Source: Pseudophaeobacter leonis
GTDB lineage: Bacteria; Pseudomonadota; Alphaproteobacteria; Rhodobacterales; Rhodobacteraceae
Direction: 5' to 3'
NCBI RefSeq assembly: GCF_002087335.1
Contig: NZ_MWVJ01000116.1
Span: forward strand, 1 to 62,972
Length of the DNA stretch: 62,972 nt
The stretch's first letter is position 1, and the number at the start of each line of letters is the position of its first letter. Below, piece by piece: positions 49,208 to 58,761 of the stretch. Under the pieces are notes generated by a model that made no database searches, had not been told where the DNA came from, and saw only the letters and a list, made by a program, of their open reading frames with translations. The translations under genes were made by a program, and so were the position numbers.

Positions 49208-51198
49208 TTATGCCGTGAATGACATACTAGGCTCAACATGCACCGGATTTGTTGGCACACCACAGTCGACAAGAAATTGATACGTTCCATTGTAGAATTC
49301 AGGTAGTCGTGTGGGGTCGCTCTGGTCTCCTTCAGGTACGAATATGACCATCCCTTGCCTAGCCCTTGTCAGTAGGACACGGTATGAATTGAGCAGAAAG
49401 AGTTGCCGGTCTTTTGCATTTATTGATTGCCACTTACTGCCCCTGAAAGCGTTATGTTCCCAACGACTGTCGACGTATCGAAGGTTGCAATCCCAGCACA
49501 CGCCAGCCCAATCGACTTCGAGTCCCTGCACGTAAAATTCTGTAGCAACATCTTCCAAATAGTAAGAAGAACGTACATCAGACTTATCGTTTAGATACCA
49601 ACTTTCTGTGTCAATTGGCGACTTAATGTGTATTCCCTCAGGCCGGAGTCTATGGGCTCCCGATGATGCCACTAGTCCTGTTCGTTCACTTCCTCTGGCT
49701 ACCGACCGAAGCCAAGATTTCGCTTCATTGAGATTTCGCGTCACCCAGACTGGGTACCTGGGCAGAAGTTCGGCAAGGGTTTTTGCTGCTTCACCTGAAT
49801 TGCAGTCAAGTAGTTGGGACACGAAAGACGACAATCTTTCCGCTCGAAATGACCTCATCGAAACCGCCAAGTGTAGATCGGAATGAAGTATAATTGTGGG
49901 CTCTTTAAGAAGCTCAACAGCCTTTGGGTCGATCGTGTAATGGCGATCACCCAGCAACGCAGATCCATGTATCTCCCAGTCTGGGAAACCCGTTTTCAAA
50001 GCGCTGAGCCACTCAAGCAGTCCGGCTTCTCCTGTATTGATTTCCTGGCCACCACCGATCAAGCAGACGATTGTGCACCAATCTTTGTGGCGGTCCATGA
50101 CGCCAATAAGAAATTCCGGTTCAGATTGACAGAAGCTTGTCAGCCCCCGTCTTGTTTGCATAAATTTTGAGGCTTGCTCACGGGTCCATGCCCGTTGCGC
50201 TTCATCGAAAACAACAACTTTTTCAAATGGTTCGGATGGATCACGGAGATATTCATCCCTGAAATGATGAATATTTTGTACAAAGCTACGAACCTCCCGT
50301 GAAGCATCTGTCTTCTTAGAGTCCGTTCTGGCAGCTTGATCCCGTGCCAGTGCTTCACGTAACACTGTTACTAGAGGTCCATTTCCGGACAAAAATACAG
50401 CGTGTTCATCCTCGTGACCCTCTGCTCGCTAGTAGCAATGTTAAGACCCGCTAGAGTTTTCCCCGCTCCTGGAACACCTGTAACAAAGCAGATTGATTTT
50501 CGACCTTCACGCTTGGACGCTTCAATGATCTCAGAGATGAGCCTGGAAGTTGACTGCAAATTCTTTGCACCTGCATCAGACCTGGATATCTCTTCTACAT
50601 CATGTTTTTGATAGAGAGCCTGCGCCGCCTGGATTATCGTTGGCGTCGGGTGATAACCACTTGCTTGCCAATCATCGCAATCGATAGCCATCCCCTCCGA
50701 TTGATTGGCGACCTTCAACAGCGTAACGCTAATTTCAGTTGAACCAAGAAGCAAAGGTGTGGCGACACAGTCTGCTGCAAAGTCGACTTCAGTCCGATCG
50801 CTTTTAGCATTCGTCGCAACCAAGATCGGTACGATATGAACGTTATGACTTCCAAGGTGGAAGTTTTTCAAATCAAGAGCATAATCGTGGACCTGGTCAA
50901 TAGCATGTCGATCAAATGTCGTTGAGCCCACCTTGAACTCGATGACAAATATGGTGTCTGATAGAATTACAACACAGTCAGCTCGCTTCCCCATACGCGG
51001 AATAATAAGTTCGAAAAATAGATGCCCATGTAGAAGGCCCAAGAATTGGTCCTGCAAAATGCGAATTTGTTCGCACCAGGCTTTTCGTTGCTGGTGTTCC
51101 AGCTCGTGATGATGTCTCAAGGTCAGCTTTCCTAAGATGGCCTCGGGCGCTTCATTCACGAAATCTGGAATAGACGAGTTATAATATGCATCTGACAT
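49208..51198 (-). pseudogene. Nuclease-helicase fusion (DUF2075 helicase with PD-(D/E)xK-like N-terminus), one frameshift
   Basis: About 663 residues if repaired. The N-terminal 200 residues carry a PD-(D/E)xK-like motif (GKRADCVVI then FVIEFKVGSTTFD). The helicase-like part has Walker A TGVPGAGKTLAG, Walker B VVVFDEAQRAW, and a C-terminal NSYRVLLTRARQGM typical of superfamily 1 motif VI-like ends; this is the DUF2075 family. At about 50418-50420 a GGG run in the gene seems one base short; restoring it gives EQRGHEDEHAVFLSGNGPL. Start at ATG 51198 (MSDAYYNSS). Probably an antiphage or DNA-processing protein of the island; the frameshift may inactivate it. Confidence 0.82.
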
Positions 51199-51295
51199 AA
51201 ATGACTTTCTGCTCAATTTCTCACGGGGGACATTGACCGCTGTGGTCCTGAAGATCAACGAAAGGCTGAGTGACTTCCCGCTCAATCTGCTGCGT

Positions 51296-51460
51296 CTATG
51301 TCAGCAATGCCCACGGTTGTCTTGCCACACGTTGCCAGATTTTCAACTGGCCAAACATGATCTCAATCCGACTACGTCTTTTGTGGCAGCGCATGTCATG
51401 CTTGATAGTTGGATCGCGCGTTTCGCGGTCAACCAAGTCGCTCCCGCAACTTCATCTTCC
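51296..51460 (-). mobile_element. IS5-family transposase C-terminal remnant
   Basis: Minus-strand reading ends HKRRSRIEIMFGQLKIWQRVAR...LLT-stop, the characteristic C-terminal region of IS5-type DDE transposases (RIEIMFGxLKxWxRVA). The upstream part is lost. It sits between the nuclease-helicase start and attR. Confidence 0.7.
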
Positions 51461-51660
51461 GCTGGCTATCAACCTAAAGTCACAAGAATCGACGCGGAAT
51501 AAGTTTTACTTCCGGAGACCTCGCAACCCACCCCCTGAAGTCCTTGGCACAGTTGGAAGAGCGATTTGAACATATTTGCCCCACTAACATGGACACTAAC
51601 CATGAGTCTCAAATAGCGATTAAGCAATTGAAACTTAAAGATTTATCAGAATCGCGACGG

Positions 51661-51678
51661 TTCCGGTACTCGCCTCCA
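51661..51678 (+). repeat. attR: 18-base copy of the tRNA-Cys 3' end
   Basis: TTCCGGTACTCGCCTCCA, identical to 41135-41152, marks the right end of the island. Only the tRNA 3' tip is present. Confidence 0.9.
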
Positions 51679-51759
51679 ATACTTTCAATGACTTAGCATC
51701 TAGCGTTCTCATTGGGGTATCACCTTTGGTATCATGTTTACGTTCTGGTCTCGCTCTGT

Positions 51760-52030
51760 TCATCTGCGTTTTGCCGCTGCTTGGCTGGCACGCATGATTT
51801 GCCTCGCCTCCCCTGCATATTTCTGAATCATTGCTTTGGTGGTGTGTCCGCTAAAGCTGGCAATTTCATCATCAGAGCCATCTGCCCATGCCAACTCCAT
51901 CACGCCGCGATAGCGCAGCGCGTGTTGATCGAAGGCCATAAGACCCAGTCGCATTCGCTCTCGCACCATGACACGAGCCATCGCGTGGTAGTGCATCGGC
52001 GAGCCATCAGCCCGGATCAGAATAAAATGG
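51760..52030 (-). pseudogene. Tyrosine integrase C-terminal remnant
   Basis: The C-terminal 85 residues of a phage-type tyrosine recombinase: ADGSPMHYHAMARV, Arg in HALRYRGVMELAWA, His in IASFSGHTTKAMIQKY with the catalytic Tyr. The N-terminal two thirds are gone and an in-frame stop closes the upstream side. It ends 82 bases from attR, so it belongs to an older element at the same tRNA-Cys site. Confidence 0.8.
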
Positions 52031-52247
52031 ATGGCTCAGGATATGATGGATGACCCAGGACGCGGTATACACGCCGCACAGTGTCCTTCATCTGACTGCG
52101 CACATGATCAATGGATCAATGCAGGCACGTCGGCGCGAGGGTCTCTTAGTCACCATCGATGGCCCTCCGGTTTCCTAGTCATAGGCGCGGACAACTTTTT
52201 TGGGGGAGGCTCAAGACGTCAGTGGGAATCCCTTTTGTCAACATGGC

Positions 52248-52976
52248 CTAGCCATCATCTTTGTTCGCGAAAACGGATTTCCTCCCTCTTCCTGACAGAA
52301 CTTTGCGCGATCCGAGCAGCTTGCCATTTTGTATCGTCAAGGACATGGGGGCTTCTTTTTCTTTTTCTTTTTCGAACACGCAAATGCTGTCGTAAAAGCG
52401 CACACTGTGCAGCTCTTGGGCGATTGGATCAAAAGGAAAAAGGTCATCCTGGTCCGTATACCAAGAGTGCATGCGGTCTACGATGCGCTTGGAATACTCG
52501 ATAAAGCTTGCCTCGTTTCGGTAGCCGCCTCCAAAGCCAGGCCAGTAAGAGGTATGCACGTCTTCCACCATGTAAACACCCTGATGGTTCAAACTGGGCC
52601 ACAAATGTTCGAATGTAAAAATTTGATGGTTACACAAATGACTGCCGTCGTCCAAAATGACATCAAACGGACCATGCGTGTTGATCAGTTCTTTCAGGAA
52701 CTCAGGATCAGCCTGGCTCCCAATTTTTACAGTCGTACCCTCGATTTCATGGGCTTTGCAGCTCGGGTCGATGTCTATGAAAACCAGCCCAGAGCCCTCG
52801 GCAAAGAACTCACGCCACATTGGCAGCGAACCACCTTGAAACACGCCAATTTCAAGAAATTTTATGGGGCTTTGGCGAAAACGGGTGAGTTCTCTGTAGT
52901 ATATGTCAAAGTAGTGCGCCCATTTGGTCATCACCTTGTCGCCAGTTTTTGGCAGGTAGTCGTTAAAAAATTCCAT
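52248..52976 (-). CDS. Class I SAM-dependent methyltransferase (cephalosporin hydroxylase/macrocin O-methyltransferase-like)
   Basis: A 242-residue methyltransferase. The SAM site is FLEIGVFQGGSLPMWREFF, and VILDDGSHLCNHQIFTFEHLWPSL and GGVYMVEDVHTSYW-like sequence (GVYMVEDVHTSYWPG) follow, as in glycolipid or macrolide O-methyltransferases. A Lys/Glu-rich stretch lies near the C-terminus. Isolated cargo between integrase and IS remnants, so probably modifies a surface glycan or lipid acquired with an older island (inference). Confidence 0.85.
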   Translation of the reverse strand: MEFFNDYLPKTGDKVMTKWAHYFDIYYRELTRFRQSPIKFLEIGVFQGGSLPMWREFFAEGSGLVFIDIDPSCKAHEIEGTTVKIGSQADPEFLKELINTHGPFDVILDDGSHLCNHQIFTFEHLWPSLNHQGVYMVEDVHTSYWPGFGGGYRNEASFIEYSKRIVDRMHSWYTDQDDLFPFDPIAQELHSVRFYDSICVFEKEKEKEAPMSLTIQNGKLLGSRKVLSGRGRKSVFANKDDG

Positions 52977-53185
52977 TTCAAACTCTGTTCTTTAAGGGCT
53001 GGGCCAGCCAGGAGGATAAGGCAATCAATACGCGCGCCTGCATGGACTTGCAAAGATTCAGTATTGGGGCTGATCGCGAGAAATCAGCGTTGAGACCTGC
53101 CCTTTGGCAGCTGGTCCTGTGTCGTAGCCCTTGGCCTGCGTGATCTGTGCCCGCGCTTTTTTCCCGCGAGATTTCTTTTCGGGGA

Positions 53186-53490
53186 AAGGGTTTCAATATT
53201 GAACTATTCGTGGGCCTGGACCTGTCTCGAGAGAGTATCGGGATCTGCGTCCTGTCGTCTCATGGCAAGGTGGTCAAAGAAACGACATCCCCTGGTGAAC
53301 CGGCGGATCTGATCGCTCTGTTGCCGTCATTGGCTGGAACGACTGAATGTATCGGTCTTGCAGCTGGCGCCTTGTCCCAAGGGCTCTACCGTCATCATAC
53401 CGATGCCAGAGGTTTGCAATGGCCCTGATGAAGACACGTCAGGTCAAAGGGGCGTTGAGGTCCATGCCGATCAAGGCTGCCTCGGGTTGG
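53186..53490 (+). mobile_element. IS110-family transposase remnant
   Basis: The N-terminal DEDD region of an IS110 transposase is recognisable (ELFVGLDLSRESIGICVL, GKVVKE), as is MKTRQVKGALRSMPIKA a little further on, in the same frame after a stop at 53428. The rest is missing. Confidence 0.75.
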
Positions 53491-53584
53491 TGATCCTTAC
53501 TGTCGCGCTCTGCACCCATGCAGATTGAACGAAAAGGGCTCCGAAATCGAAGCCCTTTCCTTTGTCCATGAAGAGATCAAATGT

Positions 53585-56368
53585 CTAGACCAGGAGGATA
53601 TCCCCCTCCAGTCCGGCAGTCGAGGACACACCGACAAGCAAAAACTCATTGCCGCCGCCGAAATCGAACACAACATCAGATCCTGACACAGCAGCGTAAG
53701 TCGATGTCACCTGTGCTGCGGTCAGTCCACCACCCCACAGATCCTCGTTTAGCGAAAGGGTGTCTGTTCCGGAAAGGAAATCGTTTACCGTATCGTTCCC
53801 GAAGCCGGTGTTGAAAGCGAAGACATCCGCTCCAAGGCCACCAGTCAGATCATCATCCCCGGTGCCACCCCAGAGTTTGTCGTTGCCGTTGCCTCCGTCA
53901 AGGGTGTCATTTGCATCACCGCCACCCAACAAGTCGGCGCCGTCCATGCCCTGGATCTTGTCGGCTCCGTCCAATCCCCAAAGACGGTCATCGTCAGCGC
54001 CGCCCCAGATCCGATCCGCACCGTCACCACCGTTTATGGTGTCGTTGCCGATACCACCGCCGAGCAGGTCGTCGCCAGCATCGCCCAGGATATAGTCGAA
54101 ACCAGTCAGACCCCAGACGTTGTCATCGCCGACACCGCCTGAAACCCAGTCGTTGCCGTCGCCAGCATTGATAGTGTCGTTGCCTTCTTGACCTTGAACG
54201 GAATCCGCTCCTTCACCAGCCATGACGTTATCGTCGCCTTCCAGCGCCATAATCGTGTCATTGCCTGCAAAGCCCGCCATGTAATCGGCATTTGGTGTGC
54301 CGACCAAGAAATCGTTCCCAGCTCCCCCAAAAGAGGGATAGGCGGATTGAGTCGAGGTGAAGAAACTCTCGGCACCGAGAGCCTCTGTCACACCGTTGAG
54401 CGTCACGATGAGCTTCCCGTCGACAGAAATCTCCAGATTTCCGCCATTGCTGACCTGTCCGATATTGGTCGATTCCATCGCGGTATCGAGTTCAATGATG
54501 TCCGCTCCAACCCCGACAAGCCCGACCACGTCTTCACCAGCAGTAAAGTCGAGGATCGTGCTGTCATTGAAGGTTGCTCCGGGATATCCGCCATAAGAGA
54601 CAACGAACAAGTCAGAACCTGCGCCGCCGCTGAAAGCATTGCCGCCCTGTCCGACAAGATAGTCGGCAGAGTCAGAACCCGCGATGGCTACGTTTTCATC
54701 ACTGACCGTCAGTTTATCGTAGCTCATGATCAACTCGGTATTGTACAGAGTCGCCGGTTTGATGTCGCCTTTCACGTAGAATGCGGCATCAAAATTTCCT
54801 GTCATGTTCAGGCCTTCGCTGGCGCTGCCGACGTTATTCATGTAGCCCGCGCTGAGCGACAGTGGCGAAACATCGGTTGCCCAATCGAGCAGATTGATAA
54901 CTGTCAGGGTGTCAGCACCAACCTCATATTTTTGATCACCCTGGGTGGTAGGTGGCGACTGGCTTGGGTCATTGGGGATGACAACGCTCGGCAGATCCTG
55001 ACCGTATTTGTCAGGCTGCAAACGCCAGCGTGGCCCCATAGTGTAGCCTCCCGAACCATCAGGGATGGCGGTGAAAGGTTCACGGTCCAGGGTGGTGTAG
55101 TAGGCGTTGGTATAGCCCTCCAAGAGGTCTGGGGACGCGGCACCAATATCAGCCAGCAAGGTTCCGGCCACATCATCCGGGATCGCGGTATCCAGCAGAA
55201 TGGTTCCGGCGGGATAGAACGAGCCATCGCCGGCATAGTAGTCGTCCGTCGACACCAGGTTGCCGGATACTGAATCCACTGTGAACGAGGGCAGAACGCC
55301 GATCGCGGCTTCGTTCTCAAAGTTTTCGGGTCGTATCTGATCGTTGGGGTTATTGGTGATCGTGTGCGATGTCGCCAATTCTGCAGCGGTGATCTGATAA
55401 AGAGGACGCAATCCAGTGGCAGGATCAACCTGCGACCAGTCATCGGGCAGCGGAATCTCCACCTCAATGCGAATATCGTTGGGCTTTTTGATGGTGTTGC
55501 CCCACCGGTAGAGCAGCTTTCCGTCGTCTTTTACCGTCACGGAATAGTCGTCACCATATGCGATGTCTTTGGTGACAGAACTTTCGTTGGGTGCCATGAG
55601 ATCGACGAGTCCGGCATCTCCTCCGTAGCCATTAAGGCCCTGATCAATGATGTCCCAGGTGCCATCCTCGCCGATATCGACGGCGGCCACCTCGAGCCCA
55701 TCAATAACCACCGTCCCGGTCTGGTAGGTTTCGGCGGCGCCATCCCGGTCGAAATCCATAGACAAGCCGGTTGTGGGCGTGCCGAGTTCCTTGTGCTCAA
55801 AGGCCTCTTCCAACGCTTCAGTCATCTCGTAGGCGTAAAAGTCGTTAAGCGGCCCGGCGACACCACCGTCGAAGTCAACCAAGCGCAGATCGTCATCCAA
55901 TGGGTAGAGAGCATCAGGATCTTCAGGAAACTTCTGGCCGACCAGAACCTCTTGCATAACCGAGTAGTGTTCGGGCGATGCCTTGACCGTGTTCCCGCCC
56001 AAACCGGACAGCCAAGTTCCCAAAACAGCCGGTGTCTGGAACGTGTCCGTGGGAGCATCGGACACAACGAGGCCAATATGTTCGCCGCCCTCTCCCGACA
56101 AATCGCCAGCCCAACCTTCGGTGTAGCTGCCATCGATTTCTTTTTCTTCAGCACCCACGAAGTCGGTAACGTGGTAACCAAACTCACTATCAATCGGGAA
56201 AAGGTCCGTACCTCCCTTTGTGACCTTGGGGTCTGCGCTCCAGTCGATGATCGACGGAGTGTCTGAAACGGACGTGCCGTCGAAAGTGCCGACAATGTCG
56301 GATGTACTGAAAGTATGTGTTACAGTATAATCCGGGTTTGTATTCTGAACGACATCTGGATCACTCAT
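53585..56368 (-). CDS. Large RTX calcium-binding protein with novel N-terminal domain
   Basis: A 927-residue acidic protein, probably type I secreted. The N-terminal 560 residues match no family I know; they contain many Asp/Gly-rich loops (LDDDLRLVDFDGG, MDFDRDGAAETYQTG, VDIGEDGTWDIIDQG, similar to EF-hand-like or VCBS-type calcium loops) and IEVEIPLPDDWSQVDP. RTX nonapeptides run from about 690 to 850 (GGAGNDFLVG, GDAGDDLLGGG), followed by a terminal LTGGLGADVFAFNTGFGNDTVNDF-like end. ATG at 56368 has AGGAGGAAAG-like site (GGAGGAAAG). Lies between IS110 debris and prophage debris. Confidence 0.85.
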   Translation of the reverse strand: MSDPDVVQNTNPDYTVTHTFSTSDIVGTFDGTSVSDTPSIIDWSADPKVTKGGTDLFPIDSEFGYHVTDFVGAEEKEIDGSYTEGWAGDLSGEGGEHIGLVVSDAPTDTFQTPAVLGTWLSGLGGNTVKASPEHYSVMQEVLVGQKFPEDPDALYPLDDDLRLVDFDGGVAGPLNDFYAYEMTEALEEAFEHKELGTPTTGLSMDFDRDGAAETYQTGTVVIDGLEVAAVDIGEDGTWDIIDQGLNGYGGDAGLVDLMAPNESSVTKDIAYGDDYSVTVKDDGKLLYRWGNTIKKPNDIRIEVEIPLPDDWSQVDPATGLRPLYQITAAELATSHTITNNPNDQIRPENFENEAAIGVLPSFTVDSVSGNLVSTDDYYAGDGSFYPAGTILLDTAIPDDVAGTLLADIGAASPDLLEGYTNAYYTTLDREPFTAIPDGSGGYTMGPRWRLQPDKYGQDLPSVVIPNDPSQSPPTTQGDQKYEVGADTLTVINLLDWATDVSPLSLSAGYMNNVGSASEGLNMTGNFDAAFYVKGDIKPATLYNTELIMSYDKLTVSDENVAIAGSDSADYLVGQGGNAFSGGAGSDLFVVSYGGYPGATFNDSTILDFTAGEDVVGLVGVGADIIELDTAMESTNIGQVSNGGNLEISVDGKLIVTLNGVTEALGAESFFTSTQSAYPSFGGAGNDFLVGTPNADYMAGFAGNDTIMALEGDDNVMAGEGADSVQGQEGNDTINAGDGNDWVSGGVGDDNVWGLTGFDYILGDAGDDLLGGGIGNDTINGGDGADRIWGGADDDRLWGLDGADKIQGMDGADLLGGGDANDTLDGGNGNDKLWGGTGDDDLTGGLGADVFAFNTGFGNDTVNDFLSGTDTLSLNEDLWGGGLTAAQVTSTYAAVSGSDVVFDFGGGNEFLLVGVSSTAGLEGDILLV

Positions 56369-56626
56369 TTCTTTCCTCCATCTGAAATATGCGGTCACAA
56401 GTATCCAAGCAGGAATGCTTGAAGTTGGCTACAAAAAGCTGATGCGCAACCGAATGACTCGTGCCTATTACACAACTGATACGAACTTGTCCTTGGGCGA
56501 CCAGAGCCGCATTGATCTGAGTCAAACTTGCCTGGCATTTGAATGATCACCCCATTTGAGTGGTCCATTTTGAAGGCCAGTACTGGGCGGCGCTTTCTGA
56601 TGAGCGGGTCCTAATGGGAGGTCGCG

Positions 56627-56830
56627 ATGCGCCTTTGTCTGCTTTGCTTGGTGTCACTGCTGGGCGCTTGTATGGGGCGGGGGAGTAATCCTATCCCATC
56701 GACGCCCAGAGTGCCGACCGATTTGTTGACACCTTGCGCTGGATACACCGGGCCGGTGCCGACAGCTGAGGGACAACGGTCACGGGTAGTCTTGAAAGAT
56801 GGAGAGTATCCGACCTTGAGACGGTGTTGA
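56627..56830 (+). CDS. Small lipoprotein, phage Rz1-like
   Basis: A 67-residue protein with a clear lipobox (SLLGACMG; Cys15) and Pro-rich tail with PTDLLTPCAGYTGPVPTAEG, which resembles the outer-membrane spanin (Rz1-like) proteins of phage lysis cassettes. The end (KDGEYPTLRRC) looks frameshifted or truncated. Adjacent to a phage integrase, so it is likely a prophage remnant. Confidence 0.6.
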   Translation: MRLCLLCLVSLLGACMGRGSNPIPSTPRVPTDLLTPCAGYTGPVPTAEGQRSRVVLKDGEYPTLRRC

Positions 56831-56861
56831 GCGGTGATGCAATGAACGAAGATGATTTCAC

Positions 56862-57872
56862 ATGGTAAAGAAAAACGCCAAGCCCTACCTCGCCTGCATC
56901 CGTCGCTCTGGGAGAGACTATTGGTATTTTCGGCGAGGAGACACCCGGATCAGGCTTCCAGACGACCCAGACAGCCCAGAGTTTGATCGGGCCTATTGGG
57001 AAATCAGAACAGGCAGAGCCAAGAAGACAGCAAAGACGACATTCGAGGCGATTATCGTCAGCTACTACCAGACCCCGCGCTTCATGCGATTGAAGGATGG
57101 AACAAAAGCAGAGTATCGCCGCACGCTCGAATTGATCCGAGAAAAAAATGGCACCAAGGATTTCACAAAATTGCGTCGCCGGGACGTAATCTCAGCCCGT
57201 GATCAATATGCAGACCAATGGCGCAAAGCGAATGCAATGGTTGAACAGATATCGATCCTGGCTCGCCATGCTATAGATCTTGAGTGGATCACAGCAAACC
57301 CTGCACAGGGCGTTGAAAAGCTCAAAGGTGGCAGCTACGAAGCCTGGCCAGAAGCAAAACTCGCAGCCTACGAGCGCCACTGTGAAAAACATGGACTTTC
57401 AGTAGAGAGGACCATTTTTGAGCTCTGTATCGGGACCGGTCAGCGGATCGGCGATGTGGTTTCTATGGAGTGGGAGCAATTCCAGGGCTGATACATGGAA
57501 GTTGTGCAGGAAAAGACAGGAGTCCGTCTGTCCATTTTCTGCCCAGAGCGCCTGCAATCCTATCTCGCGCAGGTGCCCAGAGCGGGCAGGCATATTCTTG
57601 CAAAGAACCTCACTCAGCATTTGAGCAAGCGCCGGCCGCAGTTTCTTGTGTCCGAAATACGAGAGACGATTTCAGCCAGGGCCTACGTGATTCACGGCTG
57701 GCGCTACACAGCAGCCAAGGAACTAGCTGAGGCGGGCTGTTCAGACACAGAGATACAATCAGTAACCGGGCACAAATCTCTCGAGATGGTCAAGAAGTAC
57801 CGCCAGCAGGCTGGCCAGAAGCAGCTTTCAAAGACTGCGCAGCTGCGACGGAACAGAACAAAAACGGAATAG
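56862..57872 (+). pseudogene. Phage tyrosine integrase with in-frame TGA
   Basis: 336 codons. N-terminal domain (YLACIRRSGRDYWYFRRGDTRIRLPDDP) and catalytic domain with Arg in GTGQRIGDVV, His-x-x-Arg in HGWRYTAAKEL, His in SVTGHKSLEMV and Tyr in VKKYRQQ. TGA at 57489-57491 (codon 210) falls between the first Arg and the second box; the frame is open on both sides. One G-to-A from TGG would restore Trp. Its stop lies about 100 bases from a tRNA-Leu 3' copy, its probable attachment site. Confidence 0.85.
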
Positions 57873-57968
57873 GAACAAAAACCAAAGTGTAAAAAGAAGT
57901 GTAAAACTTCAAAAACACCTTCGAAAATTCGCCAAGCTAGGAGCTGAATTTTCCGTTTGAAATCAAGG

Positions 57969-58025
57969 TGGTGCGGGTGAAGGGACTCGAACCCCCACGC
58001 CTCGCGGCGCCAGAACCTAAATTTA
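57969..58025 (-). tRNA. 3' part of a tRNA-Leu (TAG anticodon), attachment-site copy
   Basis: On the minus strand: TTTAGGTTCTGG (anticodon arm, TAG), a variable arm, T-arm GGGGGTTCGAGTCCC, acceptor CACCCGC-A-CCA. The 5' half (acceptor, D-arm) is missing, so it cannot be functional. Typical of att copies produced by integration into tRNA-Leu. Confidence 0.75.
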
Positions 58026-58761
58026 GCGAATATCCAGTAAAAACAACACGAAGACTATGAAAGTTTGGCAGAACGCAACAAAAACAAAGAGAGAAAGCGC
58101 CAAACCGCACAAACAAGAAATTTCAGGAGATGCAGTATGCGACTAGTGCATATTGCACCCCATTGAGCGCAAGACCTCCGGCTCAATGGCTGGGCCCTCC
58201 GGATCAAATCAGATTTATCTGCTTGAAGACTTGAACAGAAACATTTCTTAGCTTGGATGTCGGCTATGTGCAGATAGCGACATTTGCAAAGTTAGCCTTT
58301 CGGCCTGAAAACACAGCCTGTGACCGCTGTGCAGCCCCCTGAGAAGCGGACATGAATGTGAGATGTGGCGAAATTTGGGGTTGGAGGGCGCTGTGCGACA
58401 GCGCGAACCTTGCGCGCCAGGTCATGAATGGCAGCAAATGCATCATGATCGACAAGCAAACCTTAGACGTGTTTCGGAAGGGGGGGCGATCATGGCCACT
58501 TCCAAAAAACACGGTCGCCAGTAATTGCAAAGGAACATCTTGGGAGAATTGGCATTTGGGTGAGTCTTTTCGTTTAGCTCAGCCCAGTCGGCTAGCTCAG
58601 CCCAGTCGGCATGGCACTGCCGTAAGCAGAATGTCTCATCACCAAACCATCTAAGACCAGAATTCACGATGGGCGACTGCTCGCCCGAATTATTCAAGTA
58701 GGCTGTTGACGCAGCATGCTTATCCCGTAGGGATTGTGGTCAACGGATAGATGGTGAAAAA
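58026..58761. other. Gene-free stretch after the tRNA-Leu remnant
   Basis: 736 bases without a convincing ORF; contains an 18-base exact tandem duplication (58575-58610). Possibly decayed insertion sequence material. Confidence 0.4.
58575..58610. repeat. 18-base exact tandem duplication
   Basis: TAGCTCAGCCCAGTCGGC occurs twice head to tail (58575-58592, 58593-58610). Confidence 0.85.

Larger units (their letters stand above)
41153..51678. mobile_element. tRNA-Cys genomic island, about 10.5 kb
   Basis: Bounded by the 18-base direct repeat, with a tyrosine integrase reading away from the intact tRNA at its left end. The contents are visibly AT-richer than the flanks and unlike the host genes in codon use. 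Cargo in order: integrase, unknown gene, RloC-like ATPase, serine recombinase, HUH-like protein, zinc-ribbon membrane protein, nuclease-helicase, IS5 remnant. No phage structural genes, no relaxase of conjugative type and no secretion genes, so it is a small integrative island or satellite-like element carrying probable defence cargo. Confidence 0.88.

Noticed and set aside
41153..51678. CRISPR array or R-M genes in the island
   Set aside because: No spaced direct repeats and no methylase or specificity subunit were found there.
54188..55273. Long plus-strand open frame of about 360 codons opposite the second RTX gene
   Set aside because: Antisense of the RTX region of the minus-strand gene; sequence is low in protein-like character and no ribosome site is seen.
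9380..57491. Stop-codon recoding as an explanation of the in-frame stops
   Set aside because: TAA, TAG and TGA all occur, in unrelated genes, and other genes use all three as normal ends; selenocysteine or a suppressor would favour one codon.
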